A stretch of 64,000 nucleotides of DNA, from assembly GCA_964371405.1 (NCBI GenBank), contig CAYJLV010000011.1, forward strand, positions 1 through 64,000. Reading direction: 5' to 3'. Of the stretch, positions 49,324 to 60,039 are shown piece by piece (position 1 is the first letter of the stretch; each line of letters starts with the position of its first letter). The position numbers were made by a program, and so were the translations under genes. Under the pieces are notes generated by a model. The model was not told the origin of the DNA and made no database searches. It saw nothing but the letters and a program-made list of their open reading frames with translations. This DNA comes from JAMHWF01 sp964371405. Lineage in GTDB: Bacteria; Pseudomonadota; Gammaproteobacteria; Burkholderiales; Burkholderiaceae_C.

Positions 49324-49848
49324 CTAGAGGCCCAACGTCGTCGCCGAAAAGGCGTCGGACGAGCGCTGCCAGAGGTCGTCGACCAGCTCGCGGCAGCGGA
49401 TCGCGTCGGCCGGATCGTGCGAAACGCTGCCGCGCTGGTGCACCGGGTCGAAAATGCGCACCGTGACGAGCCCAGGCGCGAGCAGCAGCGTCGGCACCTG
49501 ACCCGGCTCGGCGACCTCGAGCTGGCGGCATTCGACGATGTGCGACCACTGGCGGCGCCAGTCGATCCAGCGGGCATGGCGGCGCACGATTTCGTCGAAC
49601 CCGTGCGCGAGCAGCGTCAGCTTGCGGTGCGAGTAAGCCCACTGCGACAGGCTGTCGATGACGGCGCGCTCCGACAGCGGCCAGTCGGAATAATCGGCAT
49701 CGCACAGCCACAGCTCGCGGCAGCCGATGCGCGCGGCCTCGGCGAAGGCGTCGCGCAGCGCCTGCTGGCACTCGCCGCGCGTCGTCAGGATGCGATGCGG
49801 CGCGCCGCTCGCGGGTGCGGCCGCGCCGTCGTCGGTCGTGTCGTTCAT
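49324..49848 (-). CDS. Conserved hypothetical protein
   Basis: A 174-aa soluble protein. The central region (GECQQALRDAFAEAARIGCRELWLCDADYSDWPLSE) and WIDWRRQWSHIVECRQLEV give the impression of an alpha/beta fold of the phospholipase-D-like or DUF7931 type seen in Burkholderiales. The sequence WLCDADYSDWPL is distinctive. No catalytic motif is certain. Its stop lies within an inverted repeat upstream of the Ala-rich lipoprotein gene. Confidence 0.68.
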   Translation of the reverse strand: MNDTTDDGAAAPASGAPHRILTTRGECQQALRDAFAEAARIGCRELWLCDADYSDWPLSERAVIDSLSQWAYSHRKLTLLAHGFDEIVRRHARWIDWRRQWSHIVECRQLEVAEPGQVPTLLLAPGLVTVRIFDPVHQRGSVSHDPADAIRCRELVDDLWQRSSDAFSATTLGL

Positions 49849-49979
49849 GCCCTGGCCTCCTCATGCTGCGTGCAACCATCCGGCCCGCGCCGATCCGTCG
49901 AGCCATTCGCGCGCCACGCCGCCGGGCAGCGGCGTGGTACGAGGTCGGCTCCACCACGCCATTGTGCGATCATCCTTCG

Positions 49980-50501
49980 ATGCTGATCACCGCACCCTGC
50001 GTCGTCGCGCTGACGTGGCGCCTCGAAGACGCGCAGAACCAACTCATCGACGAACTCGCCGAGCCGGTCGAGTTCTTCTACGGCGGCGACGACCTGCTCG
50101 CCGGCGTCGAGGATGCGCTTGCCGAACAGCAGGCCGGATTCTCGACCCGGGTGCAGATCGAGCCCGAAGAAGCGTTCGGCGCCTACGACCCCGAGCTGGT
50201 GTGCTACGAATCGCGCGCGCTGTTCCCCGAAGCGATCGAGCCCGGCATGCAGTTCGAGGGTCTGCCCGAAGGCAGCGCCACCGAAGGCATGCCGGCCGAA
50301 GCGATCTACACCGTCACCGAGGTCTACCCCGAGCACGTCGTGCTCGACTCCAACCATCCGCTGGCCGGCATGGCGCTGCGCATCGCACTGCAGGTGCGCG
50401 GCGTGCGCGAGGCGACGCCCGAGGAGATCGAGCGGCGCTCGGTCGGCCACTCGGCGATGGCCGTGATCAGCGACCCGTCCCAGGGCAAGACGCTGCACTG
50501 A
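49980..50501 (+). CDS. slyD: FKBP-type peptidyl-prolyl isomerase, SlyD-like
   Basis: A 173-aa two-domain prolyl isomerase and chaperone. The FKBP core is split by the insert-in-flap domain: FFYGGDDLLAGVEDALAEQQ, then VQIEPEEAFGAYDPELV, with the flap domain after MQFEG and the return at NHPLAGMALRIALQVRGVRE. The His-rich metal-binding tail of E. coli SlyD is absent, as in many betaproteobacteria. The gene is convergent with dut and shares a palindrome over both stop codons. Confidence 0.88.
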   Translation: MLITAPCVVALTWRLEDAQNQLIDELAEPVEFFYGGDDLLAGVEDALAEQQAGFSTRVQIEPEEAFGAYDPELVCYESRALFPEAIEPGMQFEGLPEGSATEGMPAEAIYTVTEVYPEHVVLDSNHPLAGMALRIALQVRGVREATPEEIERRSVGHSAMAVISDPSQGKTLH

Positions 50502-50518
50502 CCCGCGCGGGTCAGTGC
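50495..50518. terminator. 24-bp perfect palindrome over both stop codons of slyD and dut
   Basis: GCACTGACCCGC is immediately followed by its exact reverse complement. The slyD stop (50499-50501) and the dut stop (50512-50514, minus strand) both lie inside it. It can form the same stem on either transcript, so it may act as a shared terminator, although no U-tract follows beyond TT. Confidence 0.55.
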
Positions 50519-50973
50519 TTGCCGGTCGAGCCGAATCCGCCCTCGCCCCGGTCCGACGCGCCGAATGCGTCGACGCGGCGGAACGCCGCCTGCACCACCG
50601 GCACGACGACGAGTTGCGCGATGCGCTCGAACGGCTGCACGGTGAACGCCTCGGGGCCGCGGTTCCAGCAGCTCACCATCAGCGGGCCCTGGTAGTCGCT
50701 GTCGATCAGGCCGACCAGGTTGCCGAGCACGATGCCGTGCTTGTGTCCGAGCCCCGAGCGCGGCAGGATCATCGCCGCCAGACCCGGGTCGCCGATGTGG
50801 ATCGAGAGGCCCGTCGGGATCAGCTTCGTCTGGCCGGGCTCGAGCAGCAGCGGCGCGTCGAGACAGGCGCGCAGGTCGAGGCCGGCACTGCCGGGCGTTG
50901 CATAGGTCGGACGCAGTTCGTCGAAACGCTCGGCCAGGCGCGCATCAAGCACTTTCACGTCGATCGTCGTCAT
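50512..50973 (-). CDS. dut: dUTP diphosphatase
   Basis: Hydrolyses dUTP to dUMP, keeping uracil out of DNA. The 153-aa trimeric enzyme has all five motifs: ATPGSAGLDLRA, PRSGLGHKHGIVLGN, GLIDSDYQGPL, FERIAQLVVVP and the C-terminal RGEGGFGSTGKH. Its start overlaps the coaBC stop by 4 bp, the usual coaBC-dut operon of proteobacteria. Confidence 0.96.
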   Translation of the reverse strand: MTTIDVKVLDARLAERFDELRPTYATPGSAGLDLRACLDAPLLLEPGQTKLIPTGLSIHIGDPGLAAMILPRSGLGHKHGIVLGNLVGLIDSDYQGPLMVSCWNRGPEAFTVQPFERIAQLVVVPVVQAAFRRVDAFGASDRGEGGFGSTGKH

Positions 50974-52190
50974 GCGGAGAGCGTGGAGAGTCGTCGGGCG
51001 ATTTCCTGCACCAGCGCGCGCGCCAGCGTCAGCTTGTCGGCGGTCGAACCGTCGGGCGGCAGCGCGCGCTCGCCGTCGGCGTCGACCAGCAGCAGCGCAT
51101 TGTCGTCGCGGCCGAAGGTCGCCGGCCCGAGATTGCCGACGATCAGCGGGATGTTCTTGCGCTGCAGCTTCTCGCGCGCGTGCTTCGCGAGATCATGGCT
51201 CTCGGCGGCGAAGCCGACGCAGTAGGGCCGGTCCTGCAGCCTCGCGACTGCCGCGAGGATGTCGACGTTCTCGACCAGCTCGAACGTCGGCGCGACCTTG
51301 CTGCCGTTCTTCTTGATCTTCTGGCCCGACAGGTTGGCTGGCCGCCAGTCGGCCACCGCCGCCGTCGCGACGAACACGTCGTGATGCGGCGCGAGCGGCA
51401 GCACGGCGTCGTGCATCTGCTGCGCCGTCTGCACGTCGATGCGCATCACGCCGCGCGGCGCGGACAGGTGCACGGCGCCGGCGACCAGCGTGACCGCGGC
51501 GCCGGCGTCGCGCGCCGCGCGCGCGATCGCGAAGCCCATCTTGCCGCTCGACAAATTGGTGATACCGCGCACCGGGTCGAACGGCTCGAACGTCGGCCCG
51601 GCCGTGATCAGCACGCGCTTGCCGGCGAGCGCCTTGGGCTGGAAGAAGGCGATCAACTCCTCGACCAGTTCGGCCGGCTCGAGCATGCGGCCGTCACCCG
51701 TCTCGCCGCAGGCCTGGTCGCCCGCCGCCGGGCCGAGGAACGTCGTGCCGTCGGCGCGAAGCTGCGCGACGTTGCGCTGCGTCGCCGGGTGCGCCCACAT
51801 CTCGCGGTTCATCGCCGGCGCGACGAGCAGCGCGCAGCGCTCGATCGGCCGCGCCAGGCACAGCAGCGCGAGCAGGTCGTCGGCGCGGCCGTGCAGCAGC
51901 CGGGCCATGAAGTCGGCGCTGGCGGGCGCGACGAGCACGGCGTCGGCTTCGCGCGTCAGGTTGATGTGCGCCATGTTGTTGGGCTCGCGCGGATCCCAGG
52001 TGCTGGTGTAGACATTGCGGTTCGACAGCGCCTGCAGCGTGACGGAGGTGATGAACTGCTCGGCCGCCGGCGTCATGACGACCTGCACCGTCGCGCCGGC
52101 CTTGACCAGCTCGCGCGTCAGATCGGCCGCCTTGTAGCAGGCGATGCCGCCCGTCAAGCCGAGCACGATGTGCCTACCCTGCAACTCCAA
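50970..52190 (-). CDS. coaBC: Phosphopantothenoylcysteine decarboxylase / synthetase
   Basis: Bifunctional enzyme of coenzyme A synthesis, 406 aa. The N-terminal flavin-dependent CoaC domain has GLTGGIACYKAADLTRELVK, the HINLTREADAVLVAPASADF region and APAMNREMW. The C-terminal CoaB domain has ITAGPTFEPFDPVRGITNLSSG (shown in part as RGITNLSSGKMG) and the Lys region FAAESHDLAKHAREKLQRK. It begins at TTG 52190 with GGAG upstream; no ATG is in place. It overlaps dut by 4 bp. Confidence 0.94.
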   Translation of the reverse strand: MELQGRHIVLGLTGGIACYKAADLTRELVKAGATVQVVMTPAAEQFITSVTLQALSNRNVYTSTWDPREPNNMAHINLTREADAVLVAPASADFMARLLHGRADDLLALLCLARPIERCALLVAPAMNREMWAHPATQRNVAQLRADGTTFLGPAAGDQACGETGDGRMLEPAELVEELIAFFQPKALAGKRVLITAGPTFEPFDPVRGITNLSSGKMGFAIARAARDAGAAVTLVAGAVHLSAPRGVMRIDVQTAQQMHDAVLPLAPHHDVFVATAAVADWRPANLSGQKIKKNGSKVAPTFELVENVDILAAVARLQDRPYCVGFAAESHDLAKHAREKLQRKNIPLIVGNLGPATFGRDDNALLLVDADGERALPPDGSTADKLTLARALVQEIARRLSTLSA

Positions 52191-52302
52191 GATTCCGCTC
52201 CCTTTGCTGGACGCCGACGGCGAACCCCGCGATTATGGCGACGCTGGAAGCGGGCTTGCCGCTTGCTCCCGGCTGCAGCATGTGCCCCAGCCGAGGACGC
52301 CC

Positions 52303-53262
52303 ATGACAGCGCAGCGCCGACCCAGTTTCGTGCAGCTCTATGAAGAGGATTCGCAGGCGCTGCGCGACGAGGTGGTCGCGGGCCTGCTGCGCGAGCGCGC
52401 GGTGCTGGCGCCCAAGCACTTCTACGACCGGCTCGGCTCGCAGCTGTTCGCCGCCATCACGGAACTGGCCGAGTACTACCCAACGCGCACCGAGGCCGCC
52501 ATCTTCGCGGCCCACGGCGATGCAATCTCACGCGCCGTGGGCACGGGCTCGACGCTGATCGACCTCGGCGCCGGCGACTGCGCCAAGGCGCTGCGGCTGC
52601 TGCCGATGCTGCGCCCGGCGCGCTACGTCGCCGTCGACATCTCGGTCGACTGGCTGCGCGACGCGCTCAACGCCGTGCAGCTGCACCACCCATCGCTGCC
52701 GCTGACTGGCATCGGCGCCGACTTCTCGTCGTCACTCGATCTGCCGCCCGACGCCACGGCGGGCCGGCCCGTGTTCTTCTATCCCGGTTCGAGCATTGGC
52801 AACTTCACGCCCGCCGAGGCGCTCGAGTTCCTGCGCCGCGTGCACGGGCGCGCCGCGGGCGGCGGGCTGCTGCTCGGCGTCGACCTGGTCAAGCCGGTCG
52901 ACGTGCTGGAGCGCGCCTACGACGATGAACTGGGCGTCACTGCGGCGTTCAACCTGAACGCGCTGCGCCACGTCAACCGCATGATCGGCGCCAATTTCCG
53001 TCCGGCGCAGTGGCGCCATCGCGCGTTCTACGACGCGACGCTCGCGCGCATCGAGATGCACCTCGAGGCGTGTGCGACGCTCGAGGTGCAGTGGTCCGGC
53101 GGCGGACGCGCATTCGCTGCAGGCGAGCGCATCCACACCGAGATCTCGTGCAAGTACACGCCCGAGGGGCTGGCCGCGCTGCTGCAGCGTGCCGGATTCC
53201 GCCCCCCGCAGCTCTGGCTCGACTCGCAGCGCTGGTTCGCCGTCGCGTGGGCCGAGGCCTGA
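52303..53262 (+). CDS. egtD: L-histidine N-alpha-methyltransferase (EgtD)
   Basis: Trimethylates histidine to hercynine, the first step of ergothioneine synthesis. The 319-aa protein has PKHFYDRLGSQLFAAITELA and EYYPTRTEAAIF at the start, the SAM motif LIDLGAGDCAKALRLL, FFYPGSSIGNFTPAEALEFL and a C-terminal HTEISCKYTPEG. These are hallmark EgtD segments. No EgtB sulfoxide synthase lies alongside, which is unusual, as the two are often neighbours. It is divergent from coaBC. Confidence 0.92.
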   Translation: MTAQRRPSFVQLYEEDSQALRDEVVAGLLRERAVLAPKHFYDRLGSQLFAAITELAEYYPTRTEAAIFAAHGDAISRAVGTGSTLIDLGAGDCAKALRLLPMLRPARYVAVDISVDWLRDALNAVQLHHPSLPLTGIGADFSSSLDLPPDATAGRPVFFYPGSSIGNFTPAEALEFLRRVHGRAAGGGLLLGVDLVKPVDVLERAYDDELGVTAAFNLNALRHVNRMIGANFRPAQWRHRAFYDATLARIEMHLEACATLEVQWSGGGRAFAAGERIHTEISCKYTPEGLAALLQRAGFRPPQLWLDSQRWFAVAWAEA

Positions 53263-53314
53263 GGGCATCGCCGGCCGCAACGGGCACTCCGCTCGGCGTG
53301 TGCGTGCGGACCGT

Positions 53315-53953
53315 TCAGCGGCTCACGGCCGGCCCGCCGGGATCGTGCTCGAGTCGCACCGGCGAGAGGTGCAGCGCCTGCTGCGCGGGCGTCGGCGTCA
53401 GCGTCGTCACGGCGCCGATCGCATAGTCGTGCGATCCACCGGCGCGACGGTAGCGCAGCTGCAGATGTTGGCGCCAGGCTCCGGCGCGCTCGACGGTGCG
53501 GTCGAGCATCGGCTGCACCCGGACACCGCGCCGCACGAGCCGATCCACCGCCTGCTGGAACGCGCTGCGCAGCGCCGGCCCGGGCAGGCGCTCGGCCCAG
53601 ACGGTGCAGCCTCGATCGGCGGTGACGGCGAGCAGCACCGGCGCTGTCACATCGGGCATCGCGAGCACGGTGCCGGCCTGCCCGCCGAGCAGCGGGCGCA
53701 CGTCGACCGCGAGCGTGTCGACCGGCAGGTAGCCGGCGTTGACGGCCCAGTCGATTGCAGGCGTCAGCTCGCCTTCGGTCAGCACGCAGGCCTCGACGAA
53801 AGCTTGCGCCACGCGGTCCACGGTCGCGCGCGGTGCGGCGTCGCCGTCGCCGTCGCGCAGATCCTGGGCCTGCAGGGCCGCCGGCGCGGCGCAGCCCAGC
53901 GCGGCGACGCACGACAGCGCGCAGCGCATGAAGAAGCCGGTTCGGTGCAGCAT
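53315..53953 (-). CDS. Exported hypothetical protein
   Basis: A 212-aa protein with a signal peptide (ALSCVAALGCAAPAALQAQ). The mature part has VDRVAQAFVEACVLTEGELTP, DRGCTVWAERLPGPALRSAFQ and a C-terminal strand-rich region around HDYAIGAVTTLTP. Two conserved-looking Cys may be bridged. The pattern recalls NMCC_0638-type (lipo)proteins, but I am not certain. It is convergent with egtD and divergent from the ChaN-like gene. Confidence 0.65.
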   Translation of the reverse strand: MLHRTGFFMRCALSCVAALGCAAPAALQAQDLRDGDGDAAPRATVDRVAQAFVEACVLTEGELTPAIDWAVNAGYLPVDTLAVDVRPLLGGQAGTVLAMPDVTAPVLLAVTADRGCTVWAERLPGPALRSAFQQAVDRLVRRGVRVQPMLDRTVERAGAWRQHLQLRYRRAGGSHDYAIGAVTTLTPTPAQQALHLSPVRLEHDPGGPAVSR

Positions 53954-54013
53954 GGGCAGGAGTCTGCGTCAACCCTGCCGCCCTGTCGCCAGGCCAAGTG
54001 CCGGTGTCGGGCT

Positions 54014-54844
54014 ATGCTGGAGCGCATGGCGTCCCACCGCTGCCCTGCGTCCCGCGCCATCGCCGCGCTGCTGGTTGCCGCCATCCTCGCCTGCGCCGGC
54101 TGCGCCGCGACTCCTGCGCTGCAGCCTCGCGTCGTGCTGCTGGGCGAACAGCACGACCAGGGCGACCATCAACGCCAGGCCGCCGCCGAGGTGCGCGCGC
54201 TCGCGGCGGCGGGCCGGCTCGGCGGCGTCGTCATCGAGATGGCTGAACGCGGCCACGCCACCGCCGGTTTGCCGGCTGTGGCCAGCGAAGCGCAGGCACG
54301 AGAGGCGCTGGCCTGGAACGAGCGCGCCTGGCCTTGGGAGCGCTACCGCGCCATCGTGATGGCCGCTGTGGCAGCCGGCGTTCCGGTCTACGGCGGCAAC
54401 CTGCCCCGCACAGCGACGCGCGACGCCATGGCCGACGCCGCGCTCGACAGCGCCGTCGATGAGCGCGCTCGCGCCATCCTGCTGCGCGCCGTGCGCGACG
54501 GCCATTGCGGCCTGCTGCCCGAAGCGCAACTGCCCGGCATGCTGCGCGTGCAGATCGCGCGCGATCGCTCGATGGCGCAGGCGCTGCGCGACGCGCTGGC
54601 GGCTGCAGCCGGCCGGCAAGTGCTGCTCTACAGCGGCGCCGAACACGCGGCGCGCGACCGCGGTGTGCCGCTGCATCTGCAGGCCGCCGGGCTGCCGGCG
54701 CACAGCATCCGCAGCGTGGCCTATGGCGACGCCGGCGGCGACGCGGCCGCGTCGTTCGACGAGCGCCGCGCCGCGGTCGAGACACCGGGGCCCGACCATT
54801 GCGAAGCGCTGCGCAAGCAGCTCGAAGCCAGACCGGCGCGCTGA
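54014..54844 (+). CDS. ChaN-family lipoprotein
   Basis: A 276-aa protein with a signal peptide and lipobox ILAC, followed by the ChaN-like (haem-binding, EreA/ChaN fold) core: RVVLLGEQHDQGDHQRQAAAE, VVIEMAERG, WERYRAIVMAAVAAGVPVYG and a C-terminal VLLYSGAEHAARDRGVP. ChaN binds haem between dimers at the outer membrane and is linked to iron uptake. ATG 54014 is used, with ATG 54026 as an alternative. Iron-regulation signals were not seen upstream. Confidence 0.83.
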   Translation: MLERMASHRCPASRAIAALLVAAILACAGCAATPALQPRVVLLGEQHDQGDHQRQAAAEVRALAAAGRLGGVVIEMAERGHATAGLPAVASEAQAREALAWNERAWPWERYRAIVMAAVAAGVPVYGGNLPRTATRDAMADAALDSAVDERARAILLRAVRDGHCGLLPEAQLPGMLRVQIARDRSMAQALRDALAAAAGRQVLLYSGAEHAARDRGVPLHLQAAGLPAHSIRSVAYGDAGGDAAASFDERRAAVETPGPDHCEALRKQLEARPAR

Positions 54845-54857
54845 GAACCTGTGAACG

Positions 54858-54900
54858 GCGCTCCGCGGCGCGGCTGCGAGCAACGCATCCCGCGGAGCGC
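54858..54900. terminator. Long-loop inverted repeat between convergent genes
   Basis: GCGCTCCGCGG (54858-54868) and CCGCGGAGCGC (54890-54900) are perfect complements with a 21-nt loop. It lies between the convergent ChaN-like and UPF0149 genes, so a bidirectional terminator or REP-like element is likely. Confidence 0.5.
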
Positions 54901-54921
54901 GCTGCAGGGCGGCCGGACGAT

Positions 54922-55694
54922 TCAGGCCGGCGCGCCGTGGCAACGCTTGTACTTGCGCCCGCTGCCGCAAGGACACGGGTCGTTGCGGCCCGGCACCGGC
55001 GCGGCGCGCAGCGGCACCTGCTTGGGCCGGTGATCGAGCCAGTAGAGGCGCAGATCCTGCAGCGCCCAGCAGGCTTCGTCGACAAGGTCGTCGCGCTGCA
55101 GCGCCTGCCCCGCAGCGGCTTCGGCCAGGTACTGCGCCAGCGCCGCTTCGTCGAGGACCAACGCCTCGATGCTCGCCACGGCGTCGAAGTAGACATCGGC
55201 ATCCTCGTCGGCCGGAGCGGGTTCGCGCCAGTCGGCGCGGAAATGCTCGATCGCGTCGAGGACGCCGAGGGCCCACACCTCGCCGGTGCGCGGCAACTGC
55301 GAGCGCCGCGCGTCGAGCGCGCCTTGCGCGCGCAATTCGGCGACGGCATCGTCGCTCCAGTCGGCCAGCAGAGGCGCCAGTCGCAGCGCTTCCGGGTCGT
55401 CGTAGAGCGCCTCCGGATGCAGCTGGTCGGCGACGACATTCCAGCGCGCCATCAACGTGCTCATCGCCTGCTGCACGTCATCGGGGTCGGCGAAGGCGCG
55501 ATCGAAGGCGTCGCCGAACACGGCAGGCAGCCATTCGCCCGGCATCACGGTGCGCGGGCCGGCGACCAGCGCCGCGAACCAGCCGTCGAGCCATTCGAGC
55601 GAGATCCGGTCGTCGAAGCCGCCCAGCCGTTCGCACAGCGCGTTCAGCTGCTCGATCTCGCCGTCGCTGCTGTGGCGCGGAGCACGCACCGGCC

Positions 55695-55698
<4 letters not shown>
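54922..55698 (-). CDS. UPF0149 family protein with SEC-C zinc motif
   Basis: A 258-aa protein. The UPF0149/YecA domain shows ISLEWLDGWFAALVAGPRTV and GEWLPAVFGDAFDRAF. The last 22 residues are a SEC-C motif (PGRNDPCPCGSGRKYKRCHG), a CxCx8CH zinc site shared with SecA, which binds ribosomes or nucleic acids. Its GTG start at 55698 overlaps the alaS stop (GTGA), so it is cotranslated with alaS. The function is unknown. Confidence 0.88.
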
Positions 55699-58343
<2,645 letters not shown>

Positions 58344-58467
58344 GCGGTGCTGTCGAGTGCTGTCGAGCGCCGTCGCGAGGCCGATCGCACCCCGTAACTG
58401 CTTGATTTTCAAAGGATTCATTATAGGTGGAGGGTTATCATCGACGCCCCTCGCTGGAGACCTTTGC

Positions 58468-59946
58468 ATGGACATGAAGACGACGCCGCTGGCCGCCCTG
58501 AACGACGCGAGCCTGCTGAAGACGCACGCGTTGATCAATGGCGAGTGGCTGCCCGGCGCGGCGCGCTTCGACGTGCACGATCCGGCGACGGGCCTCAAGC
58601 TCGCCGACGTCGCCAACCTCGGCGCGGCCGAGACCAAGGCCGCGATCGCCGCCGCGCATGCCGCCTGGCCGGCGTGGCGCGCCAAGACCGCGAAGGAGCG
58701 CGGCGCCGTGCTGATGAAGTGGTTCCAGCTGCTGCACCAGCATGCCGACGACCTGGCGCGCATCATGACGGCCGAACAGGGCAAGCCGCTGCGCGAGGCC
58801 AAAGGCGAAGTGGCCTACGGCGCGAGCTTCATCGAGTGGTTTGCAGAAGAGGCAAGGCGCCTCTACGGCGAGACGATTCCGAGCACCGACGCCACCAAGC
58901 GTTACCTCGTCATCAAGCAGCCGATCGGCGTCTGCGCTGCGATCACGCCGTGGAACTTCCCGATCGCGATGATCACGCGCAAGGTCGCGCCGGCGCTCGC
59001 CGCGGGCTGCACCGTCGTCGTCAAGCCGGCCGAGCAGACGCCGCTGTCGGCGCTGGCGGTCGCCGAGCTGGCGCAGCGCGCCGGGATGCCTGCGGGCGTG
59101 CTCAACGTCGTCACCGCCGACGGCGACAACTCGATCAAGGTCGGCAAGGCGCTGTGCGCCAGCGAGATGGTGCGCCACCTTTCGTTCACCGGCTCGACCG
59201 AGATCGGCCGCATCCTGATGGCGCAGAGCGCGCCGACGATCAAGAAACTCTCGCTCGAGCTCGGCGGCAACGCGCCCTTCATCGTGTTCGACGACGCCGA
59301 CATCGACTCCGCAGTCGAAGGTGCGCTGGCCAGCAAGTACCGCAACGCCGGGCAGACCTGCGTCTGCACCAACCGCCTCTACGTGCAGGCGGGCGTCTAC
59401 GACGCCTTCGTCGACAAGCTCGCCGCGAAGGCGCGCGAGATGAAGGTCGGCAACGGCTTCGACGACGGCGTCGCGCTCGGGCCGCTGATCGACGACGACG
59501 CGGTGGCCAAGATCGAGCGCCACGTCGCCGACGCCACGGCCAAGGGCGCGAAACTGCTGGCCGGCGGCAGGCGGCTCGGCGACCGCTTCTACGAGCCGAC
59601 GGTGCTGGCCGAGGCGACGAGCGCGATGCTGTGCGCGCGCGAAGAAACCTTCGGCCCGCTCGCGCCCGTGTTCCGCTTCAAGACGGAAGACGAGGTGATC
59701 GCGCTCGCCAACGCCACCGAGTTCGGCCTCGCGAGCTACTTCTACAGCCGCGACGTAGGGCGCATCTTCCGCGTCGGCGAGGCGCTCGAGTACGGCATGG
59801 TCGGCGTCAACACGGGCGTCATCTCGACGGCCGAGGTGCCGTTCGGCGGCGTCAAGCAGTCAGGGCTCGGCCGCGAGGGCTCGCGCCACGGCATCGACGA
59901 CTACGTCGAGGTCAAGTACCTCTGTCTCGGCGACCTGAACAAGTAG
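58468..59946 (+). CDS. gabD: NAD(P)-dependent succinate-semialdehyde dehydrogenase type
   Basis: A 492-aa aldehyde dehydrogenase. GabD-like features are ITPWNFPIAMITRKVAPALA, VVVKPAEQTPLSALAVAELA, FTGSTEIGRILM, the catalytic Glu in LELGGNAPFIVF and the Cys in NAGQTCVCTNRLYV. The C-terminus GVKQSGLGREGSRHGIDDYV is typical. It probably oxidises succinate semialdehyde, perhaps also glutarate semialdehyde; the sequence alone does not fix the substrate or cofactor. No gabT or regulator is adjacent. ATG 58468 has GGAG upstream; ATG 58474 is an alternative. Confidence 0.9.
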   Translation: MDMKTTPLAALNDASLLKTHALINGEWLPGAARFDVHDPATGLKLADVANLGAAETKAAIAAAHAAWPAWRAKTAKERGAVLMKWFQLLHQHADDLARIMTAEQGKPLREAKGEVAYGASFIEWFAEEARRLYGETIPSTDATKRYLVIKQPIGVCAAITPWNFPIAMITRKVAPALAAGCTVVVKPAEQTPLSALAVAELAQRAGMPAGVLNVVTADGDNSIKVGKALCASEMVRHLSFTGSTEIGRILMAQSAPTIKKLSLELGGNAPFIVFDDADIDSAVEGALASKYRNAGQTCVCTNRLYVQAGVYDAFVDKLAAKAREMKVGNGFDDGVALGPLIDDDAVAKIERHVADATAKGAKLLAGGRRLGDRFYEPTVLAEATSAMLCAREETFGPLAPVFRFKTEDEVIALANATEFGLASYFYSRDVGRIFRVGEALEYGMVGVNTGVISTAEVPFGGVKQSGLGREGSRHGIDDYVEVKYLCLGDLNK

Positions 59947-59987
59947 TTCGCGGGCCGCCGCGCCGGGCCACCCCAAGCAAGGCCCGA

Positions 59988-60024
59988 ACCCTCTCGGAGG
60001 GTCGCTCGCCGCACCCGGCGAGCG
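59988..60024. terminator. Double hairpin between gabD-type and GGDEF genes
   Basis: Two adjacent perfect stems: ACCCTC/GAGGGT (59988-60002, loop TCG) and CGCTCGCCG/CGGCGAGCG (60003-60024, 4-nt loop). They lie in the gap between two convergent genes. A dispersed intergenic repeat that also works as a terminator is plausible. Confidence 0.55.
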
Positions 60025-60039
60025 GGGTGTCGTCATCCC

